DNA of 64,000 nucleotides from RGIG995 sp045543655 (GTDB taxonomy: Bacteria; Bacillota; Clostridia; Oscillospirales; UBA644). The position numbers and the translations under genes were made by a program. The stretch lies in assembly GCA_045543655.1 (NCBI GenBank), contig JAZPXN010000015.1, forward strand, positions 1-64,000, in the 5' to 3' direction. Under the pieces are notes generated by a model that did no database searches, was not told the origin of the DNA, and saw nothing but the letters and a program-made list of their open reading frames with translations. Of the stretch, positions 57,355 through 64,000 are shown one piece after another (position 1 is the first letter of the stretch; each line of letters opens with the position of its first letter).

Positions 57355-58527
57355 ATGGACATCAGAGAAGAATCCCTGAAAAAGCATTACGAATGGAACG
57401 GTAAGATCGAAGTTATCTCCCGTTGCGAAGTCAACGACCGTCACGACCTTTCCCTCGCCTATACCCCCGGCGTTGCGGAAGCTTGTCTCGTGATCAACAA
57501 AGACGTTGACAAATCCTACGAACTGACCCGCCGGAATAACCTGGTTGCCGTCATCACCGACGGTACTGCTATTCTCGGTCTGGGTGACATCGGCCCCGAA
57601 GCAGGTATGCCCGTCATGGAAGGTAAATGTGCTCTCTTTAAGACCTTTGCCGACGTCGACGCTTTCCCCATCTGCATCAAATCCAAGGACGTTGACGAGT
57701 TAGTCCGCACTATTTATCTGATCTCCGGTTCTTTCGGTGGCATCAATCTTGAAGACATCTCTGCACCCCGTTGCTTTGAAGTCGAAAAGAGGCTGAAAGA
57801 GATCTGCGATATTCCCATTTTCCACGACGACCAGCACGGAACTGCCATCGTCGTTGCTTCCGCCCTGCTCAACGCCCTTCGCGTTGTGAAGAAGGACATC
57901 GGCGAAGTTAAGGTCGTCATCAACGGTGCCGGTTCTGCCGGGATCGCCATCGGGAAACACCTGCTGAATATGGGTGTCAAGAATCTTACCATGGTGGATC
58001 GCTTCGGAATCATCTGCAAGGGTATGCCCGAACTGAATCCCGCTCACGCCGAAATTGCCGAGGTGACGAATCTGGATCATAAGATGGGCAACCTGGCCGA
58101 CGCTATGAAGGGCGCTGACGTGTTCATCGGCGTTTCCGCTCCCAATATCGTAAGCGAGGAAATGGTTCAGTCTATGGCGAAGGACGCCATCGTCTTCCCC
58201 ATGGCGAACCCCACGCCCGAGATTATGCCCGACAAGGCAAAGGCTGCCGGTGCGAGAGTCGTCGGTACCGGCCGTTCCGACTTCCCCAACCAGATCAACA
58301 ACGTTCTGGCTTTCCCTGGTATTTTCCGCGGCGCGTTGGATTGCCGCGCCACCTGCATCAACGAAGAAATGAAGGTTGCCACCTCTTACGCTCTGGCTTC
58401 CCTGATTTCCGACGAGGAGTTGAATGAAGAAAATATCATCGCTCCCGCCCTCGATAAGCGCGTTGCTGAAGTTGTTGCCAAGGCTGTTATTGAGGCCGCC
58501 CGCAAGACCGGCGTCGCCCGCATCTGA
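57355..58527 (+). CDS. NAD(P)-dependent malic enzyme
   Basis: It decarboxylates L-malate to pyruvate. The 390-residue short bacterial form has LSLAYTPGVAEACL (Tyr, about 33-46), DGTAILGLGDIGPEAGMPVMEGK (about 68-90), FHDDQHGTAIV (metal site, about 159-169), NGAGSAGIAIGKHLL (NAD site, about 190-204) and the NPTPEIMPD segment (about 285). AAAGGA precedes the ATG. Together with the upstream Ldh2-type enzyme it forms a 2-hydroxyacid-to-pyruvate pair. Codon bias is strong in both, which suggests high expression. Confidence 0.95.
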   Translation: MDIREESLKKHYEWNGKIEVISRCEVNDRHDLSLAYTPGVAEACLVINKDVDKSYELTRRNNLVAVITDGTAILGLGDIGPEAGMPVMEGKCALFKTFADVDAFPICIKSKDVDELVRTIYLISGSFGGINLEDISAPRCFEVEKRLKEICDIPIFHDDQHGTAIVVASALLNALRVVKKDIGEVKVVINGAGSAGIAIGKHLLNMGVKNLTMVDRFGIICKGMPELNPAHAEIAEVTNLDHKMGNLADAMKGADVFIGVSAPNIVSEEMVQSMAKDAIVFPMANPTPEIMPDKAKAAGARVVGTGRSDFPNQINNVLAFPGIFRGALDCRATCINEEMKVATSYALASLISDEELNEENIIAPALDKRVAEVVAKAVIEAARKTGVARI

Positions 58528-58542
58528 GTATCGATTCGCTTT

Positions 58543-58575
58543 AAGGCACCCTCCGAAAGGAAGGTGCCTTTTTTT
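58543..58575 (+). terminator. Terminator after malic enzyme
   Basis: AAGGCACC and GGTGCCTT pair with an inner TCC/GGA around GAAA and end in TTTTTTT. Confidence 0.9.
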
Positions 58576-58658
58576 GTAAAAAAAGATCCGCAGAAGCGAA
58601 TTCAAGGCCAATATTATGGAATATTTCCTGGATTATAAGGAATTTTTCCAGTTTACGC

Positions 58659-58687
58659 TTGCATTACGATAAAAACCGTGCTATAAT
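58659..58687 (+). promoter_or_regulatory. Promoter of the glycosidase-like gene
   Basis: TTGCAT (58659-58664) and TATAAT (58682-58687) are 17 bp apart; AAAGGAGG and the ATG at 58711 follow. Confidence 0.82.
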
Positions 58688-58710
58688 ACTTCAAAAGGAG
58701 GTTTATCATT

Positions 58711-60273
58711 ATGGATCAATACGCAGAACGTGCACTTATCGAATATAACAGCGAAGAAGCCTCGCCCCATCCCGGCGGCGTAAACGGAAGACCTTTCTGG
58801 AATATCAACTCTTCGCAATTTATCTTTGTTCCCACCCTTCAATTTCCCGCCATCCCCCGCGCAAAATCTTACCGTTTTACTGCGGTGGATAAAGACGGGA
58901 AGGAACACGTATTTATCAGCAACTCCCCCGCCGCCTCTCTGGCTCCCGTCTGGAGCGAAATCCCGCCGGGATTCGTTCACCTTAAGGTGCAGGGAATCAA
59001 CAGAAACGGCGTCGATCTGGCCCTCTCCGGAACGAGAGTCTTCTATAAATCAGCCCCCTTCCCCGGCCGCTGTGCCCTTCCTGCCCGTGCAAGATCTTAT
59101 CGTGAATGTGCCCGGCAGGCATTCCGTTGCGCATACGAAGATCCGATGGTTCAGCATTGGCTGATCCACGGTCTGCCCGACCCGGACTATGCCCACAACG
59201 CTTATCCCGCAAAAATGATCTCAAGCGTAATTGAAGGAATGGTTTATTATGCAAAATTAGAGCCGGAAAAAGCCGAAAACGCCCTGCGCCTGGCCTGCCG
59301 TGCAGCCGATTATATGCTTTCCATCAGTTTCGACGAAAACCATCCGCTGGCATATCTGCCGCCCACATATTCCTTCTTGAATATAAATGCGGAATCGGTT
59401 CATAAAGTAGCCCCTGCCGCCTGGGGATGTCAGGGTACTACGATGATGATCTACCCGGTATCCGCCGGCCTTGCCTATCTGACCCTTGCGGAAGCCACCG
59501 GGGACGAGAAATATTTCACCGCCGCCCTCAGGATCGCGGAATATTATAAGAAGACCGTGATCCCCTGCGGAAGCTGGTATCTGCTTTTTGACTGCGATAG
59601 CGGAAAACCCTTAACCAACAATATCTGCGTTACATTTGAATTCGTTACCTTTTTTAACCGGCTTTATAAAAAGACCGGTGACGAAGCGTGGCACGATCTT
59701 GAAACCGGATGCTATCGCTATATCAGCGAGGTTTGCTTGAAGACCTATAACTGGGAAGGACAGTTTGAGGACGTAAAGGTTTCCGGGAATTATCTGAATC
59801 TTACGCATTTTACGGCAGATAACATGATTGAATACATCACGGAGAATCTTGCGGATCATGATGAAATGATCGAAGAAGCCGTTGATCTGATGCGTTACGT
59901 GGAGGATCAGTTTGTCGTTTGGGGAGAATTCCCCTGCTGGGATCCCGACAATGCCGAACGAATCTATCATGCGCCTGCCGGACTTGAGCAATATTTTTGC
60001 TACGTCCCCATTGACGCAAGCTGTGCTGCAATCATGAATGCGTTTCTAAATATGTACCGCTTGAAAAAAGATCGGCTGTATCTGGAAAAGGCCATGGCGC
60101 TCGGTGATATGGTGACCCGGAAGCAAAATGAGGAAACCGGAATGATTCCGACCTTCTGGATCGATGAAAACTGTGCGGAAGGCTATCGTAATTTCTGGAT
60201 CAATTGCCAGCTGCATACGGCAAAAATGATGTTCCGCCTGGCGGACCTGACCGAATCCGAAAATATCGAATAA
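58711..60273 (+). CDS. Six-hairpin glycosidase-like protein
   Basis: The 520-residue protein has an N-terminal beta-rich part (about 1-125; VNGRPFWNINSSQFIFVP, FVHLKVQGINRNG) and a helical part from about 140 with repeated helix pairs (AYPAKMISSVIEGMVYYAKL, GLAYLTLAEATGDEKYF, FEFVTFFNRLYKKTGDEAWH, FLNMYRLKKDRLYLEKAMALGD) typical of an (alpha/alpha)6 barrel. No signal peptide, so it acts inside the cell on imported oligosaccharides. The exact family, and so the bond cut, cannot be named. The gene is next to an AraC regulator and nag genes. AGGAGG precedes the ATG. Confidence 0.78.
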   Translation: MDQYAERALIEYNSEEASPHPGGVNGRPFWNINSSQFIFVPTLQFPAIPRAKSYRFTAVDKDGKEHVFISNSPAASLAPVWSEIPPGFVHLKVQGINRNGVDLALSGTRVFYKSAPFPGRCALPARARSYRECARQAFRCAYEDPMVQHWLIHGLPDPDYAHNAYPAKMISSVIEGMVYYAKLEPEKAENALRLACRAADYMLSISFDENHPLAYLPPTYSFLNINAESVHKVAPAAWGCQGTTMMIYPVSAGLAYLTLAEATGDEKYFTAALRIAEYYKKTVIPCGSWYLLFDCDSGKPLTNNICVTFEFVTFFNRLYKKTGDEAWHDLETGCYRYISEVCLKTYNWEGQFEDVKVSGNYLNLTHFTADNMIEYITENLADHDEMIEEAVDLMRYVEDQFVVWGEFPCWDPDNAERIYHAPAGLEQYFCYVPIDASCAAIMNAFLNMYRLKKDRLYLEKAMALGDMVTRKQNEETGMIPTFWIDENCAEGYRNFWINCQLHTAKMMFRLADLTESENIE

Positions 60274-60278
60274 ACGCT

Positions 60279-60309
60279 GATCGGCAGAGATGTTCTCTGC
60301 CGATCTTTT
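60279..60309. terminator. Bidirectional terminator between the glycosidase-like gene and araC-type gene
   Basis: GATCGGCAGAG and CTCTGCCGATC form an 11-bp perfect stem around ATGTT, followed by TTTT, between converging stop codons. Confidence 0.88.
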
Positions 60310-60319
60310 CGTATTAACT

Positions 60320-61189
60320 TCAATCTTTGGAATTTGCAGTAGATACCCGCCATTCCCGAGGAGACACGCCGTTCCATTTCTTAAAAACTCTGGAAAAATA
60401 ATTCTGATCGGAGAAATTTAACGCCTCCGATACTTCCCGGATGCTCAGATCCGTCGTAGACAAAAGTTCCTTGGCCCGTTCGAGCCGCATAGCCTGCGTA
60501 AATTCCAAGGGAGATTTCCCGGTCACGTCCCGGAAAAGATGGGAAAAACGGCTGACCGAAAGACAGCATTCCGCCGCCAATTCCGCAACGGAAGGAGGAT
60601 TCTCAAGATTATCGTAGATCCGTCTGCAGGCGGCGTTTACACGGTGCTCCCCGGAATCCCCTACGTTACTGTAGCGCAAATTCTTCTTGCGTCCGACAAT
60701 GCTCAACAATTCATAAAGATACGCAGCGCAACAATGCTCCCACAGGGGGCGTTTCATGGTATATTCACGAACCATCCGGGCGGAAACGTCCTCGTAGCTT
60801 CGGCTGGTCCCCATGGTAAAATAGCGAAGCTTTTCGATGTTCAGTCCCTTTAATATCTCCTCGCATCCGCGCCCGGAAAAATGAATGTAATGGGAAACGG
60901 AACGATCTTTTGCAAGAAAAAAATACTCCTGGGGCTCTCCGGGGCGGAACAGAATCACGCTTCCCTCCGGAATCTGAAGCCATTCTTCCGGATGAAGCGG
61001 GTCGGCATGAGCGCCGCGCAGATAACAAACGCCTTGCTGGATGTACAGAATATGATAATCCTGCCGTCCCTGAAGTCGCCGGCTTCCAACGTCGTATTCC
61101 GACAAGGTTTCAATGCCACAGCTGTTGACCGCAAGATAATCCTGAGAAACCTTTTCGTAGGAAAGATCCCCCTTCGGGTTAAAAAGCAT
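60320..61189 (-). CDS. AraC-family transcription regulator
   Basis: The 289-residue protein has an N-terminal cupin-like sensor (about 20-160; DYHILYIQQGVCYLRG, GSVILFRPGEPQEYFF) and a C-terminal pair of helix-turn-helices (about 190-289): SVAELAAECCLSVSRFSHLFRDVTGKSPLEF and LSIREVSEALNFSDQNYFSRVFKKWNGVSP. The ATG at 61189 has AAGGAG 9 nt upstream; an upstream open frame has no ribosome site. It is divergent from nagB-nagA, with a palindrome at 61278-61293 between them, and convergent with the glycosidase-like gene. It likely activates one or both in response to a sugar. Confidence 0.92.
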   Translation of the reverse strand: MLFNPKGDLSYEKVSQDYLAVNSCGIETLSEYDVGSRRLQGRQDYHILYIQQGVCYLRGAHADPLHPEEWLQIPEGSVILFRPGEPQEYFFLAKDRSVSHYIHFSGRGCEEILKGLNIEKLRYFTMGTSRSYEDVSARMVREYTMKRPLWEHCCAAYLYELLSIVGRKKNLRYSNVGDSGEHRVNAACRRIYDNLENPPSVAELAAECCLSVSRFSHLFRDVTGKSPLEFTQAMRLERAKELLSTTDLSIREVSEALNFSDQNYFSRVFKKWNGVSPREWRVSTANSKD

Positions 61190-61277
61190 ATATTTCAACT
61201 CCTTCCCAATTATTATACCACATAACTTCCGATTCGTCAATAAGCGATTTGTGCTATTTTTCAGCGTTTCTGTGCAT

Positions 61278-61305
61278 ATACGGCGAACCGTATCTCTGTT
61301 ATAAT
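61278..61305 (+). promoter_or_regulatory. nagB promoter region with palindromic operator
   Basis: TATAAT at 61300-61305 is a good -10 box. The -35 position is occupied by the inverted repeat ATACGG-CGAA-CCGTAT (61278-61293) rather than a good TTGACA, so the promoter probably needs an activator or is blocked by a repressor. Confidence 0.6.
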
Positions 61306-61337
61306 AAAACCATAAATACATATAAGGAGTGTTTTCT

Positions 61338-62186
61338 ATGAACGTTAATCTCATTCCCGAAAACGAACTGGGCAAGGGAAGCAATATCAAGCTTGCCGTT
61401 TGCGACACGGAACACGATCTCTATTGGCGCATGGCCATTGAAGTGCTGGAAACCATCGTCGAAAACAACAACAAGGGAGAAGACACCATTATGGTGGTGC
61501 CCTACGGCCCTCTTGGCCCCTACAGCCGGCTGGTTTATCTGGTCAACAAATACCGCATCAGCCTGAAGCGCTGCACCTTCATCAATATGGACGAATACCT
61601 GAAGGACGATCTGACCTATATTGATAAGGACGATCCGCTTTCCTTCCGCGGCGGGATGGAACGCATTTTTTATAATCTTATCGACGAAGAACTGAACGTT
61701 CTCCCCGAAAACCGTCTTTTCCCCGAACCCGGGAAGGAGCATCTCGTAATGGAACGGATTCAGAAGGCCGGAAAGCTGGACATGGCCTGGGGTGGAGTCG
61801 GCATCAACGGCCACTTTGCCTTCAACGAACCCCCGGAACCCGGCGAAGCCGTTTCTCCCGAAGAGTTCCTTGATCGCCCCACCCGGACTCTTCCCATCTC
61901 CCGGGAAACGAAGACCATCAACTGCTTCATGAACTGTGGCGGGGATCTGGATGGAATTCCCAAGTATTGTATTACCGTCGGTATGAAGGAAATGTTCATG
62001 GCGAAGAAAGTGCGGATGTGTATGCCCCGAGATTGGAACGCCGGCGCCCTGCGCAAGATCCTCCACGGCGGCGAAACCGCATCCGTGCCCTGTTCTCTGT
62101 TTAACCGTCACCCCGACGCAGTTATTTACGCTGCAAAGGTTGCAATCGTCTCCCCCATTCCGGAGATCCGTATTTATAACAAATGA
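61338..62186 (+). CDS. nagB: Glucosamine-6-phosphate deaminase family protein
   Basis: It converts glucosamine-6-phosphate to fructose-6-phosphate and ammonia, feeding glycolysis. The 282-residue protein has VVPYGPLGPYSRLVYLV (phosphate site, about 50-66), FINMDEYL (about 77-84, catalytic Asp) and GGVGINGHFAFNEPPEP (about 144-160, catalytic His). The family's usual TGxTP reads PYGPLGPY, so substrate binding may differ. AAGGAG lies 8 nt before the ATG at 61338; the GTG at 61329 overlaps that site. The stop overlaps nagA (ATGA). Confidence 0.9.
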   Translation: MNVNLIPENELGKGSNIKLAVCDTEHDLYWRMAIEVLETIVENNNKGEDTIMVVPYGPLGPYSRLVYLVNKYRISLKRCTFINMDEYLKDDLTYIDKDDPLSFRGGMERIFYNLIDEELNVLPENRLFPEPGKEHLVMERIQKAGKLDMAWGGVGINGHFAFNEPPEPGEAVSPEEFLDRPTRTLPISRETKTINCFMNCGGDLDGIPKYCITVGMKEMFMAKKVRMCMPRDWNAGALRKILHGGETASVPCSLFNRHPDAVIYAAKVAIVSPIPEIRIYNK

Positions 62187-63331
62187 AGCGATTTCTCATT
62201 AAAGGCCGCATCGCAGACGGGACGAAGCGGGCAATTCTGATCGAAAAGGACACCATCGTCGATACTGATTGGAACCAAACACCTCCGACGGATGCGAAAA
62301 TTTACGATTTCGGAGAAGATCTCATTCTTCCCGGCTTCATTGATACGCACGTCCACGGAGGAGGCGGATTTGATTTCGTTGACGTCACGAAGGATTCTTT
62401 TTCTGAAATATTAGACCTTCACCTTTCCCACGGAACCACGACGGTCTGTCCTACGTTGGTATCCTGCAGTTGGAAGAAAACGCTTGATTTTCTCGCTTTT
62501 TGCGATTCGGTCAAGCATCTCCCCGGATTCGGCGGCGTTCATTTGGAAGGGCCGTTTCTTTCGCCCCATAAAGGGGGAGCACAGAATCCGGATTGCCTGA
62601 TTCTTCCAAGCAAAACGGCTGCGGAAGAATTGCTGGAATTTCGACAAGTGCTCAAACGGATCACGTTAGCACCGGAGTTGCCGGGAAGCGAAGAATTCTG
62701 CAAAACGCTGCAAAAGGGCGGCGTTGGACTCTCCATCGGACACAGTGCTGCTTCCGCAGAAATCGTTTCTCAAGCGGCAGGATGGGGTTGTAATCAGATC
62801 ACCCATTTGTTTTGCGGGACCTCCGGTCGGTTCAAGATCGGCAGTTACGTGCATGGCGGCGTGGAGGAGTCTTCCTTGATCGACGACCGTTTTACGGTAG
62901 AATTGATCGCAGACGGACATCACGTCTGCCGGGAAAGCTTTCACATGACCGTAAAATGCAAAGGTACGGACAACGTTATGGCAGTGTCCGATGCAATGAG
63001 GGCCGCCGGAGAGGAAACCGACGAGAGCTTTCTCGGGGAGATCGTTCCGAAAAACAGAGTCATTATTGAAGACGGCGTTGCAAAGCTTCCCGATCGCAGC
63101 AGCTTTGCCGGTAGCGTAACGCTGGGAGACTGCATGTTCCGCGTGTTGCATCATAGGTACGGATTTTCCGTGGAAGATACAGCAAAAATGATGTCCCGTA
63201 CACCTGCACGTATCCTCGGCATTTCTTCCCAAAAAGGTACCCTTGCCCCCGGAAAAATTGCCGATATTGCAGTTCTGGATCCTTCCGGATCGATCCGTGC
63301 CGTCTTCCGAAACGGTCAAAAAATGTTGTGA
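62183..63331 (+). CDS. nagA: N-acetylglucosamine-6-phosphate deacetylase
   Basis: It removes acetate from N-acetylglucosamine-6-phosphate, giving the substrate of NagB. The 382-residue amidohydrolase has DTHVHGGGGFDF (metal His pair, about 53-64), HLEGPFLSPHKGGAQNP (metal Glu, about 121-137), GHS and QITHLF (about 199-204), and the catalytic Asp in VSDAMRAAG (about 265-273). The start overlaps the nagB stop by 4 bp. The end of the frame is followed by a DUF4091 protein gene 10 bp on, so the operon continues. Confidence 0.95.
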   Translation: MKRFLIKGRIADGTKRAILIEKDTIVDTDWNQTPPTDAKIYDFGEDLILPGFIDTHVHGGGGFDFVDVTKDSFSEILDLHLSHGTTTVCPTLVSCSWKKTLDFLAFCDSVKHLPGFGGVHLEGPFLSPHKGGAQNPDCLILPSKTAAEELLEFRQVLKRITLAPELPGSEEFCKTLQKGGVGLSIGHSAASAEIVSQAAGWGCNQITHLFCGTSGRFKIGSYVHGGVEESSLIDDRFTVELIADGHHVCRESFHMTVKCKGTDNVMAVSDAMRAAGEETDESFLGEIVPKNRVIIEDGVAKLPDRSSFAGSVTLGDCMFRVLHHRYGFSVEDTAKMMSRTPARILGISSQKGTLAPGKIADIAVLDPSGSIRAVFRNGQKML

Positions 63332-63341
63332 GGTAACGATC

Positions 63342-64000
63342 ATGCCTAATACTATTCACGTCGTATCTTCTCAATTTAAATTGCATTCAAAATATACGGA
63401 AGGCGAAATTGCCTCCCACGCCATCGATTCCGGAACCGCTCTTCGCAACGATCCGTTTTCCTTTCAGGTTTTTTACAAATCCGAAAAAGCTATGACGCCG
63501 GTGAGCATTGCCATCACCTGCGACGGACTGCCCATCGAAGCCTGGCGGGTGGATTCGGTGCCCCTTCACGATGCGGCAAACCGTCTTTGCGAGCCGGGAT
63601 ACGTAGACGACGGCCCCGGAATCTATCCGGACATTCTCATGCCCCGTCCCAACGCTCCGGAGCTGGAGTTCATTGACGCTACGCCCGGAGCCCAGTGGTT
63701 TGAAATCAACGTCGAAAGCCTCCTGAACGCAACGAGTGGCAATTATCAATCACTGTGGGTAACGGTCAATGCAGATGGAGAATTACTCTCCCCCGGAACG
63801 TATATTCTCAAAATATCAATGACAGAGCTTCTGAAGGGTGAGGTTCTGGCTGAATCAGAGTTCTCGTTGACCGTTATCGACGCCGTACTCCCCGAACAGG
63901 ACGTTTATTATACCAATTGGTTTTACGAAGACACTCTTTGCGATTTCTTCAACGTCCCGCTTTATAGCAAAGAATTCTATCGGATCTTCGATGAATTTCT
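63342..64000 (+). CDS. DUF4091-domain protein, N-terminal part (cut by window edge)
   Basis: About 219 residues are visible and the frame is open at the window end. The start is a beta-rich domain (MPNTIHVVSSQFKLHSKY, then IAITCDGLPIEAWRVDSVP), followed at about 190 by LPEQDVYYTNWFYEDTL, the typical lead into the DUF4091 glycoside-hydrolase-like barrel. No signal peptide is seen. GAGG lies 8 nt before the ATG at 63342. The place after nagB-nagA suggests it acts on an amino-sugar-containing oligosaccharide that is released inside the cell. Activity of the family is not well established. Confidence 0.8.
   Translation, partial: MPNTIHVVSSQFKLHSKYTEGEIASHAIDSGTALRNDPFSFQVFYKSEKAMTPVSIAITCDGLPIEAWRVDSVPLHDAANRLCEPGYVDDGPGIYPDILMPRPNAPELEFIDATPGAQWFEINVESLLNATSGNYQSLWVTVNADGELLSPGTYILKISMTELLKGEVLAESEFSLTVIDAVLPEQDVYYTNWFYEDTLCDFFNVPLYSKEFYRIFDEF

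Overview
The window looks like chromosome of a spore-forming member of the Clostridia (Firmicutes), probably an uncultured gut-type Oscillospirales or Ruminococcaceae relative. The reasons are the pro-sigma-K gene, the order sepF-divIVA-lspA-rluD beside hfq-miaA-mutL-mutS-ylbF-miaB, strong AGGAGG ribosome sites and TTGACA-17-TATAAT promoters. The species cannot be named from the sequence alone. No rRNA gene, CRISPR array or insertion sequence is visible. There are two tRNA genes (Lys-UUU and Thr-GGU).

Region 1 (1 to about 11,265) is an AT-richer accessory block that ends inside a gene. At its right border lies the 5' half of sigK (11238-11582, minus strand), which reads as a good pro-sigma-K through RCIEN and then breaks off at a 19-bp dyad. 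At the left edge is the start of a large serine recombinase. Together these suggest a skin-type element, of the kind that interrupts sigK and is cut out in the mother cell. The cargo is an eight-gene minus-strand run: a helix-turn-helix/DUF3990 (ADP-ribosyltransferase-like) protein with a companion, a membrane protein, a methylase-like protein, a 1348-residue GIY-YIG/helicase/adenine-methyltransferase fusion, and three small unknown proteins, one of them membrane-bound. Upstream are two unusual short palindrome arrays, a probable small structured RNA, a small conserved mobile-element protein and a double-HTH regulator next to the junction.

Region 2 (11,672-32,500) holds tRNA-Lys; a CPBP protease/tsaC/coaE/M18-aminopeptidase operon; a fused E1 dehydrogenase; a 2343-residue cyclic beta-1,2-glucan synthase-like enzyme; lgt-folD; tRNA-Thr; a methyltransferase; a membrane glycosyltransferase; a 1.16-kb AT-rich gene-free stretch with inverted repeats; and a Xer-type tyrosine recombinase.

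Region 3 (32,567-44,994) is a tightly packed twelve-gene minus-strand run: miaB, ylbF, mutS, mutL, miaA, hfq, an HlyD-like adaptor, yggS, sepF, divIVA, lspA and rluD. It joins mismatch repair, tRNA A37 modification, cell division and lipoprotein processing.

Region 4 (45,161-56,000) holds a small cysteine-rich protein, pgi, a small P-loop protein, an aspartate kinase whose ribosome site lies in a hairpin, ruvX, acyl carrier protein, a radical-SAM/ribulokinase/DUF6062-like operon, a parvulin-type foldase, and an MFS transporter with a LUD protein.

Region 5 (56,000-64,000) is carbon metabolism: an Ldh2-type dehydrogenase and malic enzyme, then a glycan/amino-sugar locus (six-hairpin glycosidase-like protein, AraC regulator, nagB, nagA and a DUF4091 protein cut by the window end).
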